Shown here: one piece after another, positions 1 through 13,802 of the stretch
How positions within the stretch are numbered: position 1 is the first letter of the stretch
How the letters are laid out: each line of letters begins with the position of its first letter
Assembly (NCBI GenBank): GCA_024305745.1
Contig: JAHRBS010000007.1
Span: forward strand, 2,046,001-2,110,000
Reading direction: 5' to 3'
Source of the DNA: Polyporus tsugae
Taxonomy: Eukaryota; Basidiomycota; Agaricomycetes; Polyporales; Polyporaceae
Length of the DNA stretch: 64,000 nt
The notes under the pieces: model-generated
Seen by the model: only the letters and a program-made list of their open reading frames with translations
Database searches by the model: none
Told to the model about the DNA's origin: nothing
Made by a program: the position numbers and the translations under genes

Positions 1-756
1 TGGATCGCTGATCGTGCAAAAGGCGCCCCTCCGCTCGAAGTGGTCGTGAATGGACGTCACACACGTCCTGGCCTGACCCCCTTGCCATACACCGCTATGA
101 CGCGGATGACCACCTCCGTCTCTCGCAGCACAAGCGGGCGGCGGTGCGCCGTATTCGGGGCGACGATGCATGTCCGTGTGCGTGAGGGCGGGGGGCAATG
201 AAGCGTAATAGCCGGGAGGCGTGAATGTCTGACCCTGCGGAAGTAAGAAGGCCAAAGAAGCCGTGCAATGGCGTCAATTGACCTGGTCAGCGCGAGAAGC
301 CCCGAGAAGCAGCCATGCATCGAACCACGGCCGCCCTCACACACACTCACATTCCAGGGAAGAACGCACCGGTCCGTGAGCTCTGCCCGCTGCCTCTGCG
401 CAAGTGTGAAGGCCAATGTCCCCGAGAAAATCGTCCCGGGCCAGTTGGACCAGGGACATACTAGAGAAATGCCAAGTATGCGTACTGTACAATGGGAAGA
501 TGATGCGGATGAGCACGAGCAATGCAGAATGCAGCGGGAGCCGGAAAGAAATGTGGGAACGCGGATTATGGGCGAGTATATGCGGCAAGTGCGAATGCAA
601 AAGGAGCGTAGGCGGGAAGTGGGGGGGGGGCAAAATATCCGACGAAGACGAAAGCAAAACAAACATTGCAATCGATAGCAGGAGGTTGAATCATCTGACG
701 AGCCGATTGTCCGAGCCCCAGCCCGATCGTAGGCCCAACGTCCGAGCTGGAGCCGC
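1..756. other. No supported gene
   Basis: Overlapping open frames exist on both strands but none shows a recognisable domain, a splice-consistent structure or a plausible start context. A run of ten G lies at 621-630. Confidence 0.5.
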
Positions 757-1552
757 CTACCGCGCTCGATGACGTCGCGGGAAGGCCGCAACGTGGTGGG
801 GGTGGCGGAGCCCTGCGGTTGGCGCGGCTATGGCTCCCCATTGTCCGTGGGCAGACACCCAGTGGTCCGACACGCCGTCCGCGATGGAGCGGCGTTTTGG
901 GGGAGGTGCGACAGACAGGGTGTCCATGCCGTGCAAAGTCATTGCTTCCGCGTCGATATCTTCCTCTTCACGAGCCCGCTTGCGCTTGTGTGGGCGGTGT
1001 GTATATGGTGGGTGCGAGAGATCCTCATCTTCGTCCGGGAGGTCGTAGAGGAGGAAGGTGGGAGAATGGTAGGGAAGAGGAATGGGGGCGACGAGGGGCG
1101 CATTGCAAATGACCTCGGCGACCTCAGGGACGGGGGACGGAGAAAGGTCGCTGTCGCGCGACACGACAGACGAAGTGTCTGATCGGGCGGCTGAATCTGC
1201 AAGTGCCGCAGGCGGTGTTTTCAGTGAGACGTCTGGATATGACATAATGAATGCAGGACTCACAAGCTGGTCCGCCACCCTCTCTGGGCGGGTAGCGGTG
1301 GAATGGAAGAAGGAAGTCTGGGGGCCCAGAGGGCCAGAGGGACGCAGCCTGCGAGTAGGAGGTCCCTGCGTTTGTCCAAGACGAGGGAGCGAGTGCGCCT
1401 GCGAAAGGTGCGAGCTGCGGTGCGTGTGAGCGGGAGTCTTGTGGATAGAAGGCCGACCGGTGGTGGTAGATTGCAGAGGGCAGGGGAGGGAGAATAGGCA
1501 CACGATGCCTGTGGTCGGGGAGGTTGTGGAGGAGGCAGGAGACGTCGTTCAT
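757..1552 (-). CDS. Hypothetical low-complexity protein (start and splicing uncertain)
   Basis: I do not recognise this gene. The supported part is the frame running from about 1245 down to the stop at 757, which encodes a Ser/Pro/Asp-rich stretch, an acidic patch (DEDED), a basic nuclear-localisation-like block (KRKRAREEE) and a PPPKRRS segment, which together suggest a nuclear protein (inference). An ATG at 1552 opens a different frame. A GTGAGT donor at 1257-1262 and a CAG acceptor ending at 1232 would join the two frames, but that intron would be only 31 nt, shorter than any other I accept here. Transcription may instead start in the downstream frame. Treat the exon structure as unresolved. 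Confidence 0.35.
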
Positions 1553-2421
1553 GGCGTCGAAGGTGGGGGAGAGCAAGAGGGGGTCGAGAGGGGAGAGTGG
1601 GGGCTATAAGGAGACATCGGATAATAAGTTATAAATTGAAACGGGGCGGTAGCTACGACGGGAGGTGCGAGGGCGCCGCCGAGCCGGGAGAAAGGAACGG
1701 CTTGCGGGCACTGTCAGACCTCAGATTCACAGATGCCCCTACAGATCCTTCTCAGATCCACCGTGATCCAATGTCACACCAGTCACCTCCTCCCGGCTGC
1801 CCCCCCCCCCCCGGCCACAAAACATCCCCACCTGCAAGCCGCGCATATCTCGCACATTGTATATCTGGATATCTGCCCATGCCCAGTGTTTCGTCTGCCC
1901 TTCCGCCCATCCTCCTATGATTATGAATTGTCTAGCCGGGATCATCCCCTGCATCACCCGGTCGCCTTCAGATCAGTGCAGCATGAACCAGCATTATGAG
2001 GCCAGATGTGCCGTGCGTGCTGAGACCAGTTGGAGTGATGCCCGCGTGCGGCGTGGCGGAGACGGCGCGGTCGATTGCCCGTTTGCGCGGCTCGGCTGTC
2101 TGGGGGCGCCTCTGACCACGGAATGTTGCGATCGTCTGCCAGGTGTGACCTTGTCTTCGCCTCCTCGGCCCATTCTCTCTCCGCCTTGATCCCCACCTGG
2201 CCCCCTCACTAGTCCTGCGCCATATCTTACCCTCCTTCCGTTCAAGCCCCACCCCGTAATCGCACCATCTGCTCTACTCAGGGCTATCTTCTCGTATGTG
2301 AGCTCAAATCTCCGGCAGGTCTGAAACACCCGACTCTGTCCACTGACTCCCCAACCAAATAATACTTACCTCGTCCCTCAGGCCTCAGTTCGCGGTTCCT
2401 TCTTCCACCCGTCTGTCAAAA
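1553..2421. promoter_or_regulatory. Intergenic region upstream of two divergent genes
   Basis: No gene seen. It separates the reverse-strand hypothetical gene from mL49 on the forward strand and includes a run of 13 C at 1800-1812. Confidence 0.4.
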
Positions 2422-3204
2422 ATGTTCAGCTCACTAGCACGTCCGTGCCTTGCGAGCGCAGCACGCCAAGCGCGCCTCTACTCCGAGCTTGCCTCCGCCA
2501 CCTCGTCGGCCACTGTCCGCTCAGCTCCATCCGATCCCCTCCCGCCAGTATCCCCTCACCCCCCCATTTCGCCAGCCGCGGGCGATTTACCGTACCTGGT
2601 CCGGCGCAACACAAAGGGCTCCATCCCCGTCTACACTGACATTCGCAACGGTGGCACAAAATATCTTGTTCTGATCCGGAACGTGGAAGGCAACGTGAAC
2701 GTACGGTCAAATTGCTGGTTCTCCTCGCGTTTCGTGACCCGTGCTAACAGTCCCTTGTTTCTATTCCATCTTGTCTCCAACCGCTTTGGCCTGTGATATT
2801 GAACATTCGACGCGCGAAACGCGACTTATGCCACCTGCCACGCTCCACCGCCTCCTATGCACCATCTGTCTCGCTGACCGCCGTCGCTACACCCGTGCAC
2901 CCGCACCAACGCGTCCGTGCGATCACGCCCAATGGGATGCCGTGGCGCTGATGTTGTTCTTCCATCGACCTTCGATGCGAAACATGCCCCCACCGGCCAT
3001 GGCGCGCTTTATATTGCGATCACCCAATCGCCACCCAACCTCCAACAGGCGCTAGTAGACGATCTTGCTAGCAGTCTCTTCCCGGCCGGGTCGAGTGAGG
3101 CAGAGCGCCTGAAGATCCACACCGTGCGCCAGAGTCACGTCGTCCTCAGTGGGGGACGCTGGAAGAACGACGTGATTCGCTGGCTTGTGCAAAAGGGCTT
3201 CTGA
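2422..3204 (+). CDS. IMG2: Mitochondrial large-subunit ribosomal protein mL49 (IMG2 family)
   Basis: Structural protein of the mitochondrial 54S/39S ribosomal subunit. Exons 2422-2700 and 3049-3204 join in phase 0 to give 144 residues. The N-terminus is Arg/Ala/Ser-rich without acidic residues, as expected of a mitochondrial presequence. The family core starts at about residue 64 (PYLVRRNTKGSIPVYTD), continues through YLVLIRNVEGNVN and ALVDDLASSLFP, and ends in the typical HVVLSGGRWK...WLVQKGF tail. The single intron (GTACGG...CAACAG, 348 nt) is long for this window; a frame continuous with exon 2 is open from 2917, so an extra exon or alternative acceptor cannot be excluded. The join chosen restores the conserved N-A-L motif across the splice. 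Confidence 0.85.
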
Positions 3205-5830
3205 CCTTTCCAACGATCAAGGTGCACGATTGACTCGCGCCCTTCGTCTTCTAGTGTCCTACCGGTGCGCCCTTCGAGCCCGTCCGTGGCTGGTCAGTGG
3301 TCACTTGCTGGTCTTGCGCTCGCCCTCGAGGCCCCTCGAGGCCAACGAAGTCCGGCTTGGTCCTCCGACCTGTTCCCTCGGATCCGGGTTTATGATCTAT
3401 GCTACGGGATTCGGATTGTCTCTCGGAATCGGCACCCTACATCCCCCCCCCGCGCCTCGCTATCCACTTACGCTTACTGAATTGCATATGCTTTCTAATC
3501 GAACTCTCGCCCTTCCTCTCCTACTCTGCTTGACGTGCTAAATCTCGTCGGCCTGACCCCCGGTCACACGAGTCGGCATACGACTTTCGCGTTGCGGTGT
3601 TCTGGACGCACAATGTTCGGCGATGCTCCGCAATATGACACAACTCTCGCACATTTCCGCCTACACAATACCCATCATGTCACCGCGCCGCCAGATGGGC
3701 CATTCATTACCGTGTGTCTGTATCCGGGCTATTACTTGACATCCCCTATCCGTATCTTGACGGTGCCGACGCGCTATCACGCGGGCTGTCACGATGGCTG
3801 TTTGCGATGTCCTGCCTGCTTCCAAGTTCCCTCCCCCCGTTACCCGCTTTGTTCTCTTCTCTTGTGACGTCGGGTGTCCGCCTGCGGCCACGTACGCGTA
3901 GGACCACGCCACCGAAACATTAATGGGCGCTGGCTCGCTGCAGCCAAGCATCACATATTGAGCACCTAAGACTATGTGCCGCGGCTCTAAGTGTTTCATT
4001 TTCTCGCCGTCGTGGAAGATAAGAGACGCTTTGGACATATATCCAGGCGGTCCGACTTCTAGGTCTGTTGGAGACACGACCACAGTACACGCCTTGCCAT
4101 GTATAAGTACCTATGATCATACGAATTATGGCTTAGACTCAGGCAGCCAGACGTGACAGACACGACAGGGCCAGGCACAGGCCCGAAGTTGTCCGCGATA
4201 GCATCTCTCTCCTTCGAGTTCTTGGGTGCTGGACTGTGTCCACAACATCGTAACACAGGCACACTCCGTGCTCACGCGAACCCGCACGCACCGCAGCCCG
4301 CAATCACGACACGGTGCGGGAAGTGGATCCACCCTATGGCATTGGCTACAGTATGTACGTATCCTCGTCTAATCTAATCGCCACACGCATGCTCATTCGC
4401 GCATAGAGTCAGTACAGTGAGTACCGTAACAGCATGCTGGCGTCCGATCGCGAGTCCACATACCGGGCTCAAGGCACTGCACCGGACACCACGCTCGGCC
4501 GCTGAGCGCTGAGCGCTGATGCAAAGGACGCATTTGTCTCGGAGGTTTCTATCATAGTACCTACGGCACTGGCAGATGAATATTTGAATACCCGAGCGAG
4601 GAACGCGTGTGTTGGGACGCAGATGGATCATGGATATTATTATCTGGATGGTTGTATGCGCCTGATACCGGTCGGCGAGCGCCCCGCCCCTCTGCCTTGC
4701 GCATGCCCTGTGGGTATTATAATTTAGTACGGTTATCGCTCTTTGCCTGTCTACCGGCACCAGATGTTCACGAATCGTCATAGCGCAGGTTTGAACTACG
4801 AAGCCGTCAGGATCGCCAGCCATGGCCCGTATGTCGTAGCATCCCGTAATTAAGCAGTGGAAGCTGCGGGCATCTGGGCCAGTTAGTCAACCGGGCTGGC
4901 CGAGGATATCGTCAACCCCAATGACATCCCGAGAACGCCTTGCTGCGAGCCCGGATAGTCACAGGGTGTTATTCTCCGTACGAGCGGCGAGGTGTACGCC
5001 CACCAAGAACAGCGGTAAGGGGTTTGGGAGGACGAGACGTCATTCGAGCGAACACATTCGTATGAACGTTGTTGTTGGTCGGATGATTCCTTGAAGTTGA
5101 TGCCGAGTTGCTGTTCTGATCGCATCGCAACTCGCAGCCTCTCGTAGAGAATAGTTAGAGAATGTGCCGATCAGGTGCCGATCAAGTGTATGCATATGCA
5201 GTGCCTATGTATGTTAGAGCCGCCGGTTCCCTTCGCTCGAGGCAAATGCTGCTCGAATCCAGGCGTGACAGCCGTCAAATCGACGGGACATATAGGCTAC
5301 TATATAGCTAGAGACCTCAGATCGGGAAACATGCCCACAAGAGTGTATGACCGCTGACACATGACTGCCACCGATGGCTCACGGCCACATCGCCAAGGAG
5401 TGGTCACCGACATCTGAGTCAGTTTCAATGGCGATCGCGACAGCTCCGCCAGCAGTTGTAGGGTGGAGCAGCGCAGAATATCATGGATGTGCATCACGAG
5501 CGCGCATTCTCGGACGGTCGAGCATCACGAGGCGCGGCCGAGTACGCCTCCACGACAGATCTTCGGAGGGACGATGATATGGGTGATTGGGGAGCGGGAG
5601 CGCGTACAGGCGACCATGCGAAAATCAGGAACGCGTTGGGAAACCAGCCCGCCGGGCCTTCTCGGAAGATACGAGAGCATGAGGCTCCTGGGGCAACCCA
5701 TATGTGATACAGTTCATAGCGCGTTTACGGTACATTCAGTCCTAGTTATCTCGGGCTTGGGGCTGGGAACCAGAACCACAAGTGAGTGAGACTGGCAACA
5801 CGAGAGCTGCCTAAGGAACTGGGCACGGAA
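3205..5830. other. 2.6 kb block with no recognisable gene
   Basis: Between mL49 and the end of the galactanase gene. Open frames here are under 150 codons, overlap on both strands, and show no domain or splice-consistent continuation. Nine C residues occur at 3443-3451. It could hold a non-coding RNA or a decayed gene, but nothing in the sequence shows that. Confidence 0.4.
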
Positions 5831-8148
5831 TCAGTAGACGATGATCCTGTCAAGGTCCGCAGCGTAGTCTGAGAAGACATGGGCGTTTTCAGCGCTGCCA
5901 CCAGCATCGCGCAATCCACAATGGAAAAATTACTCACTGCTCTGCTCAGCACCAAATGTAATGGTGTTCGAGCCGGAGTTGAGGTTGAGTTTCACAGGCA
6001 CGCTGAGAATGACATTGCCGCCGCCAGTGCTGGGTTGATCGATCCAGACAGGCGAGCCGCCGTTCACGCTGGACAGACCGGGAAAAGCAAGGTGATCAGT
6101 TCGACTGCGGCGTTGAAGGTAGAAGGGCACGATGAGCGTGGAACGCACCTGACGGTGGTGTTCCTCCAAGCGGAGTCGCCATTTGCGATGTAGAGCGACA
6201 CCCATTGGGCAGTGCCCTTGCCCTGGACAGTAATTGACACGCTGCCTCCATTACCTGGAAGGCATTCAGGGTTGCAACCCGTCCCGTGTTGGAGATCATT
6301 CATCATGAGCGGAATACGGGTTACTATACACTTGTTACTCACCGAGATAACCGACGGCGCTGCCGCCTGAGAACGAGGAGCCTGACAGGATTGTCGAAGA
6401 ACCACTCCTCACACCATTCTCGGCTTCGTACGCTGTACCAGAGGCAACAGACCAAGTCCCTGTGCAGGGTAATGAAACGTTAGCATTCCAACGCAGCAGC
6501 ACGGCAAGCACGCAGTATGCGTGCCAAAGTCGAAACATGTACTCACCCGCGGCAAGGTTTACGCTCCACACGTCAGCAGCAACGAGCGTAGGCGAACCGC
6601 TTGAGAAGTCAAGCGGGTACCAGATGTAGGTGCTCGACCCAAGAAGGTCCGATCGCCACCGGTCGCCCATGTAGATTGCGTTCGAGCCGATAGGAAGGTC
6701 GTATGCATTCTGGGAATAGTAAGTCCGGACACTCTCGGCGGCAATGTCTGCCTGCGAGGACCAAGGACCTGAGAGGGACTGAGCAGGAGCAACATCAAAA
6801 TTCTTGAAGATAAGACACAAGAGTTTGATTGTACGTACAGTTGCTTGAAACGCTTTGTTCGGGTTCGGCGCCCAGCCACTAGTGTGAGAGGCAAACAGCC
6901 AGTACACCTGGGAAGTCTCAACGTCTCAACATGCGTATGCCGCCGGATATGCCAGAAGAGACTGACCCCATTCCGCTTCATGATGCCCGGTGCCTCAAGC
7001 GTAGCGCCTATGATTCAGATGGAGAATGGATGTTTCAATCAGCATCAGTCATCGTTCATGGCATATTCGGTGGCTTTGTACGAACCGGTCAACTGGCTTA
7101 CGGTGGTAGTGACGTTGTAGTAATCGGCATCCAACTGAGTGATCTTGAAGTTCTGGTTGTTGTCAGATGCATACAACAGGTACGCATTCCCTATACCGTG
7201 CGAGGCGATGCAACTGAGCCGACGGCTCCACGCATAACAACAGCTTGATGGACATACCATTGTCTAAAAATTCAGGGAGAGGTTTTCTGGTGAGACGAAA
7301 CCGGGAGAACAAGCTACATCACGTACCATCCTGGAATAGCCCCTCGTCGCGCGAGTCGGCGCCGAGCGGCTTCCAGCTGGCCTTGTACGTGTATGGTCCA
7401 CAAGGAGTCTTCGCTGTGGCGACCCCAACTTGGGCCGCCCCATAGCTGCAATGGAAACCGTCGCATCAAACAAGCTCGCGGAAACAAACTCGCGGAAACT
7501 ACAAGAACAACGCCGGCCTTGCCGAACTTACTTCGAAGAATCGGAGTGGAACCACATGACGTATTCATTGTTCTGTTCGAGTTCGTATTCACACGCCGAT
7601 TCAAGAAATTGGCGGCGTGCAGCGCACCTTGCTGTTGAAGATGACTACATACGGCATGGTGTTCAGTTTCCTTCGTGGCTGATAGTCGGGTTAACTCACC
7701 CTTCGGCCTCTCCACCACGTTGCTCGAAGAGATCATAGTATTGGTGATCGGTGTCAAGGCGTCATTTTGGCGCGACCAGTTCACCAAGTCCGTCGACTAC
7801 AACAGAGGAATGAACACCGCATCGCCTCTGGCAGCACGAATGGACGCACGGTATAGCACGAGACTGCCTTGAACAGGGCACTGTTGTGCGACTTGTCCTC
7901 CCCGAGCCAGTAGAAAGTGCTGCCAACCTGGATGGTGCCCGTTTAGCTCAATACGAGGGCATATCCGTGTACAACATGCATACCTTGATGATCCCTGCTC
8001 CGTGGGCTTGGAGTGAGTTGCCACTCGTGTCCGTCCAGTGGGCACCGGGTACGATGAGCGACTGGCCACGGACCGCCGGGATCCCCGTAAACACACCAAA
8101 GATCAGCGACAGAGAGAGAAGCATTTGCGACCGAAGTTCAAACTTCAA
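5831..8148 (-). CDS. Secreted exo-beta-1,3-galactanase, GH43 catalytic domain plus CBM35
   Basis: Removes galactose from the beta-1,3-galactan backbone of plant arabinogalactan, acting outside the cell. Fifteen exons (7984-8148, 7850-7927, 7700-7796, 7628-7644, 7532-7572, 7327-7445, 7258-7263, 7086-7190, 6967-7007, 6839-6907, 6547-6778, 6343-6459, 6149-6254, 5938-6068, 5831-5868) give 453 residues. A signal peptide ends near residue 29; an in-frame ATG at 8124 is an alternative start. The GH43 domain follows (WLGEDKSHNS, YGAAQVGVATAKTPCGPY, LLYASDNNQNFK, SHTSGWAPNPNK); Glu214 in TLEAPG matches the catalytic acid of the Phanerochaete enzyme. The CBM35 runs from about residue 325 (YEAENG) to the end (DLDRIIVY). 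Related enzymes lack the usual GH43 catalytic base (established knowledge). Exon 7 is only 6 nt and exon 4 only 17 nt. Confidence 0.94.
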
Positions 8149-9116
8149 TGGACCGTCACTCCGTCCCCAGGTTTATGTAGGGATCCCCGAGATGTAATGC
8201 GGGCCGCTTGGATCATCGGATCCTCCTCGGGCTCGCGCGACGGTCGGCATCCTGGTCCAAAGGGCGGAGGCGGGTTTCTACGGTCCGTTAAGAACGTCTT
8301 GAGAACGCGGAGGGCGCATGGTTTTTAGAAGAGAAGCAGGTAGGGCCGTCTTAGCACAGGTACCGCCGTCGTGTTCTCGGAACCGTAGGCAGCATAGGCA
8401 ACAAAAGACGATCCGACCGCCGCGGGTGAATAGAATTGCGGCCACGGCGCGCGACCGGCATGCACATCGCTCCGCAATGGAATCTGCAGGCATCACCTCC
8501 GCGGGTCATATGAGGTGAACTGAACGGGATAGCACATCGATCAGATGGACGTACTTACCTCTGGCCCTTGGGAGGGTATACTTAGTTCCCGAGGACTACG
8601 CGCAGGACATATGACCGCGGATGGTGGGCCGATGAACTCTACTTCCTGAATCCTGGGTCCCAGCCAAGTTTGTTTGTAACTTCCTATGATATATATCAGT
8701 GAATGTGAACGCTCCGCGAACTGATGCACTAACCACGCGGTCTCTCGCATTCCTCTGGCAATCCCGCCTGCATACTGCTAGTAGCCCCCGGCTCCTGCGT
8801 ACAATCAACCCGTTTCCTACGGTCGCCCAGCCAGGGAATGGCGTGCTCGGCATCCCGATGGAGGCCTTGGACGGCATTGGGGTAGGCCGAGCGCACAGGG
8901 AGGAGGCCGAGCCAAAACAAGGCAATTGGAGAGGTGGTACCAAATCAAGAGCGAGGAATCTGTTAAAGACGGAGGCGTGTGGAAGGCCACACCGACGGCA
9001 TCAAGGCGTCCTGGCTAGCTCCTGTGGGAGTCACCGCTCCCTGAGGCAACCCGTCGTGTGCTCGATCACAGCGCGCAAAACTTTTCTCTGCCCCCGCCAC
9101 TCTCACTCAATCCGCG
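8149..9116. promoter_or_regulatory. Divergent intergenic region, galactanase / PDX1
   Basis: No gene seen. It must carry the promoters of both neighbours, since they are transcribed away from each other; I could not identify specific sites. Confidence 0.4.
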
Positions 9117-10711
<1,595 letters not shown>

Positions 10712-11032
10712 CCGGCGTGCCCTTTCTGGGATCAAGAGACCACGGGAGTCTCCCCGAACCTCGTAGCATTGTCGTTTACTGACATGCCGGTGAATGAAAG
10801 GTGCTTCAAAGCTTCGAGTTAGACAGAATAACAGGAAAAGAGATGTATTGTAGACGTATTTCCCTAGATACACGGACACTCCCAAGCGGTTGCAATATGC
10901 TACCGCATGACGTCATCAGATCCGTGAGCGCTTGCAGCTGGCCAACAGGCATCAGTTGTAGGTAGTGCTCCAATCCGAACTACAACCACTACTACTACTG
11001 CCATGCTGTTCGCACACAAGATATCAGGAAAA
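10712..11032. other. Short intergenic gap
   Basis: Holds the PDX1 3' region and the promoter of the next small gene; no feature recognised. An in-frame upstream ATG at 11003 could extend the next protein by ten residues. Confidence 0.4.
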
Positions 11033-11511
11033 ATGTCGCAGGAGGGGCCATCAAATACCCCCGAAAAGACCTTGGCGGAGTTCATTGCGGTATGTCTCCG
11101 AGCATAACCCTTTCGCGACTTCCACCGACATTTTGCGCCCCCTTCCCCCCAATCCACCCAGGAGGATCCCAACTCTACATACACGTTTGACAGCGAGCGC
11201 GGCGCCCCCCTGTCAGAGCTTTGCAGAGAAGGCAAGGATAAGGGGTGGGAGTGCATCATGGTACGCCCTGTGTACATCCCATCTGCCGTGCTCGGCCTTT
11301 GTTGTTGACCGAGGGAACCCCATCTCTCCGGATAGTTGCGAATGTATTCTACACGACTCTTCCAGGCGATGCAGGTGCGTATTGTATCCTTAAATTTCAG
11401 CCCTAACGCCCTCATGACGCTTATCATTTTCTTTAGGACCAAGGATTCTATTGCGCCTTGCCTATGGATCCCACGCGGACGCACATCGAATGCAAACGGC
11501 TACCCAAGTAA
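11033..11511 (+). CDS. Small intracellular protein of unknown function (79 aa)
   Basis: I do not recognise a family. Exons 11033-11089, 11162-11260, 11366-11374 and 11437-11511 all join in phase 0 with consensus donors and acceptors (GTATGT...CCCAG, GTACGC...TCCAG, GTGCGT...TTTAG), giving 79 residues with no signal peptide or membrane segment. The protein carries acidic and polar N-terminal residues, three cysteines (in ELCREG, WECIM and FYCAL), a TRTHIEC motif and a basic C-terminus (KRLPK). The third exon is 9 nt, encoding AMQ; skipping it leaves the frame intact, so it may be alternative. It converges on the Arg/Ser-rich gene, 188 nt away. The regular splice architecture argues for a real gene; function is unknown. 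Confidence 0.6.
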
Positions 11512-11699
11512 TTGAAGTAACGTTGTTCCATGACAGCAATACCGCGGACATCTTGAAAGCGCCCGAAGCTTGTGCAGACACTATTATAGTCATGCTATAC
11601 ACTATCGCCGTCGTGACAGACACGGTTGCGCCGGAAAGCACAGCAGTAAGAATGGGATAAAGAACGCCGTTCGAACCCCCAAACCCACGCCTCCCGTCT

Positions 11700-13802
11700 T
11701 CAAGATCCCGCAATAAAATCTATGCCAAGCTTCCCGGCACGAGCCTTTTCGAGCTGCGCGGACGATACCGCCCGCCGAGACTCTGCGTTTTTCAAGTCGA
11801 TGTCCGCAATCATAAGGTCGTTCAGCGCCTTCCGCGTGTTCTTCGCAATTTTGATGTACTCGTTCTCAATGTGCGTCCTGTGTGCGCGGAGTCGCGCGAT
11901 CTACACAAATGCTGTAAGGACTCTGCACGGAATCAGAGGGGGACAGGAGAGACAATACGTACGTCAGCTTCGATGTCGGCTGTGATGCTTGGCTTTGGCT
12001 GGTACGGAGGGATGACCGGGACGAACACTCCTGGCTCAGACGGAGCGGTGGAAGCAGCGGGTGCGGGAACAGATGCAGTCGCTTCTTGCTTCCCAGCTTC
12101 GCGTCCTGTATTGCGACGAACCCAATCAGGCTTGGAAGGTAGATTTGGACCCGCGTGGGCGCTTTGACCAGGGCTCTTGTTGGAAGGTGTCGAGACATGG
12201 AGGTGATGGCGAGGACCGGTAGGCGGTGAACGGGATCGTCGCCTCGGATATGTGGGCTTCCTATCCGTTTCGATCTCGGGTTTAGAAGGCAAAGATGGAA
12301 TGGCAGGAATGACCTTTGCCGCTGGAGACACCGGTGAGGGGGCAGCAGAGTGCGGACGAGGGGAAATGGATGTGAGGACAGGAAGGGAACTGGCGGCAGG
12401 AACTTCTGCAGGACTTGTTGAAGGACCTGTTACAGAAGCCGCAGGCACGATTTCAGACGGCTCTTCCATCTCCACATCGCCATCTGCGTCCGTCTTTGGC
12501 GATGTCTGTACAGGGCGAATGCGGGGACCAGTCGGGGGAGGAGGTGGGCGTGAGGGTGACTTCAGAGGCGGCAGTACATGTCTCTTCGGCGGAGGCGTTC
12601 TCGTGGGAGACCTAGTACGAGATCGACTTGGAGGAGATGGTGTTCGCCGTCGGGTAGGCCTCTGACTCTCCCTTCGCTGCCGCGAAATCGGAGAGTAAGA
12701 ACGACGGCGGGGTGAGGGTCGTTCACGGCCTCTGTAGTTTGACGGCGGGATGCGACTGCCCCGACTGACATCACGACGTACTTCACGCCGTGACCGGTCG
12801 GGGCTGCGGCTACGACGAAGAGATGGTTGCCTTCGGTCTCGGTCATTGTCTCGAGGCGAAGGATCCCGACGTACGCGAGCAGAGTTGCGCGGGACGGAGA
12901 TAGAGTGGTTGCCTAACCTGATCTCATAGGGCGGAGAGCGGGAATGGAGCGGTCGTGACCTCTCTACTTTGTATGGCGAACCAGCCCGACTGGCAGCAGG
13001 CAAAGGCGTGGCGGGCGCACGCCTTGCCGGCGACGCGGGCGCAGGGGACCGCGCCCGACTAGGTACTGGAGATTGTTCAGGGGGCTTAGCAGGGACTGCT
13101 CAGGTGAGAACGCGCATACAAGAGAGTAGCGGCGGGCGTACCTATGCGACGAGGCGGCGACCGTGACATTCTCGGTACCCACTTGCGTTCAGGCTCAACT
13201 TCGCGCACTCTATCGCGACCATACCGCCGATCTTCGTCCCGCAGCCTCGCCCATTCGCGCTCTTGTCGCTCTCTGTCCTCTCGTTGACGCGCCCATTCCC
13301 TCTCGCGCCTTTCCCTCTCCTCATCCCTCTGTCGTGACCATTGCTGCTCTCGTGAAGTGTCTCGGTCTTTCCTCTCCCCGTCATACCCTTTCCGCGTGTC
13401 GTCATCCCTTCTGCGGTCTCGATCTCTTTCCTTGTCTCTCGGGTGGTCATCTCGCGCCTTTGGCCTGTAGTCGTCCCCACGCCTCTCATACTCGCGTTCT
13501 CTGTGCCTTTCATCATCGCACCTATTGTAGTAACTCGGTGGGTACGCATCCATAGGGGGTGGAGGCGGCCTTGTTGTTGAACGGTACGCGTCTACAGACC
13601 GGGCTGGAACGTAAGTGTCCACGGGCACCGCCGCCCGTGACCTTGGTGGCGACCTGGGTGGAGGATATACATGACGTTCTCGAGGTGTGTACCGCTCGGG
13701 GGTCGGTGTGTAGACAGGCGGCGGTTGTCGAGGGAAGTGCCTCGGCTCTGCAGGGTAGCGCACTGGGTAGTCGAAGTCTGGTTTCGGTGGCAGATGCGAC
13801 AT
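11700..13802 (-). CDS. Large Arg/Ser/Pro-rich protein, unknown function (SR-like)
   Basis: Exons 13142-13802, 11963-13065 and 11700-11900 give 654 residues. An N-terminal Pro/Tyr-rich region is followed by a long charged tract of alternating Arg, Asp and Glu (about residues 95-215, RERE/RDRDR type), then RS and SP dipeptides (RRSRSPDRSRRE and similar) to about residue 400, a Pro/Ser-rich linker, and a compact C-terminal segment in the last exon (IARLRAHRTHIENEY...KALNDLMIADIDLK...GKLGIDFIAGS) that looks folded and helical. RS and RD repeats are typical of nuclear pre-mRNA processing proteins, but there is no RRM or zinc finger, so I do not assign a family. It shares a 247 bp promoter region with the L-type cyclin gene. 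The start codon chosen is the first ATG in frame (13802). Confidence 0.75.

Noticed and set aside
57..791. A 244-codon reverse open frame at the left end
   Set aside because: Composition is Arg/Cys/Ser-rich, no ordinary start context, and two other frames are open over the same bases.
1232..1262. A 31 nt intron joining two frames of the first hypothetical gene
   Set aside because: Borders are good but the length is below anything else accepted here; I left the structure open.
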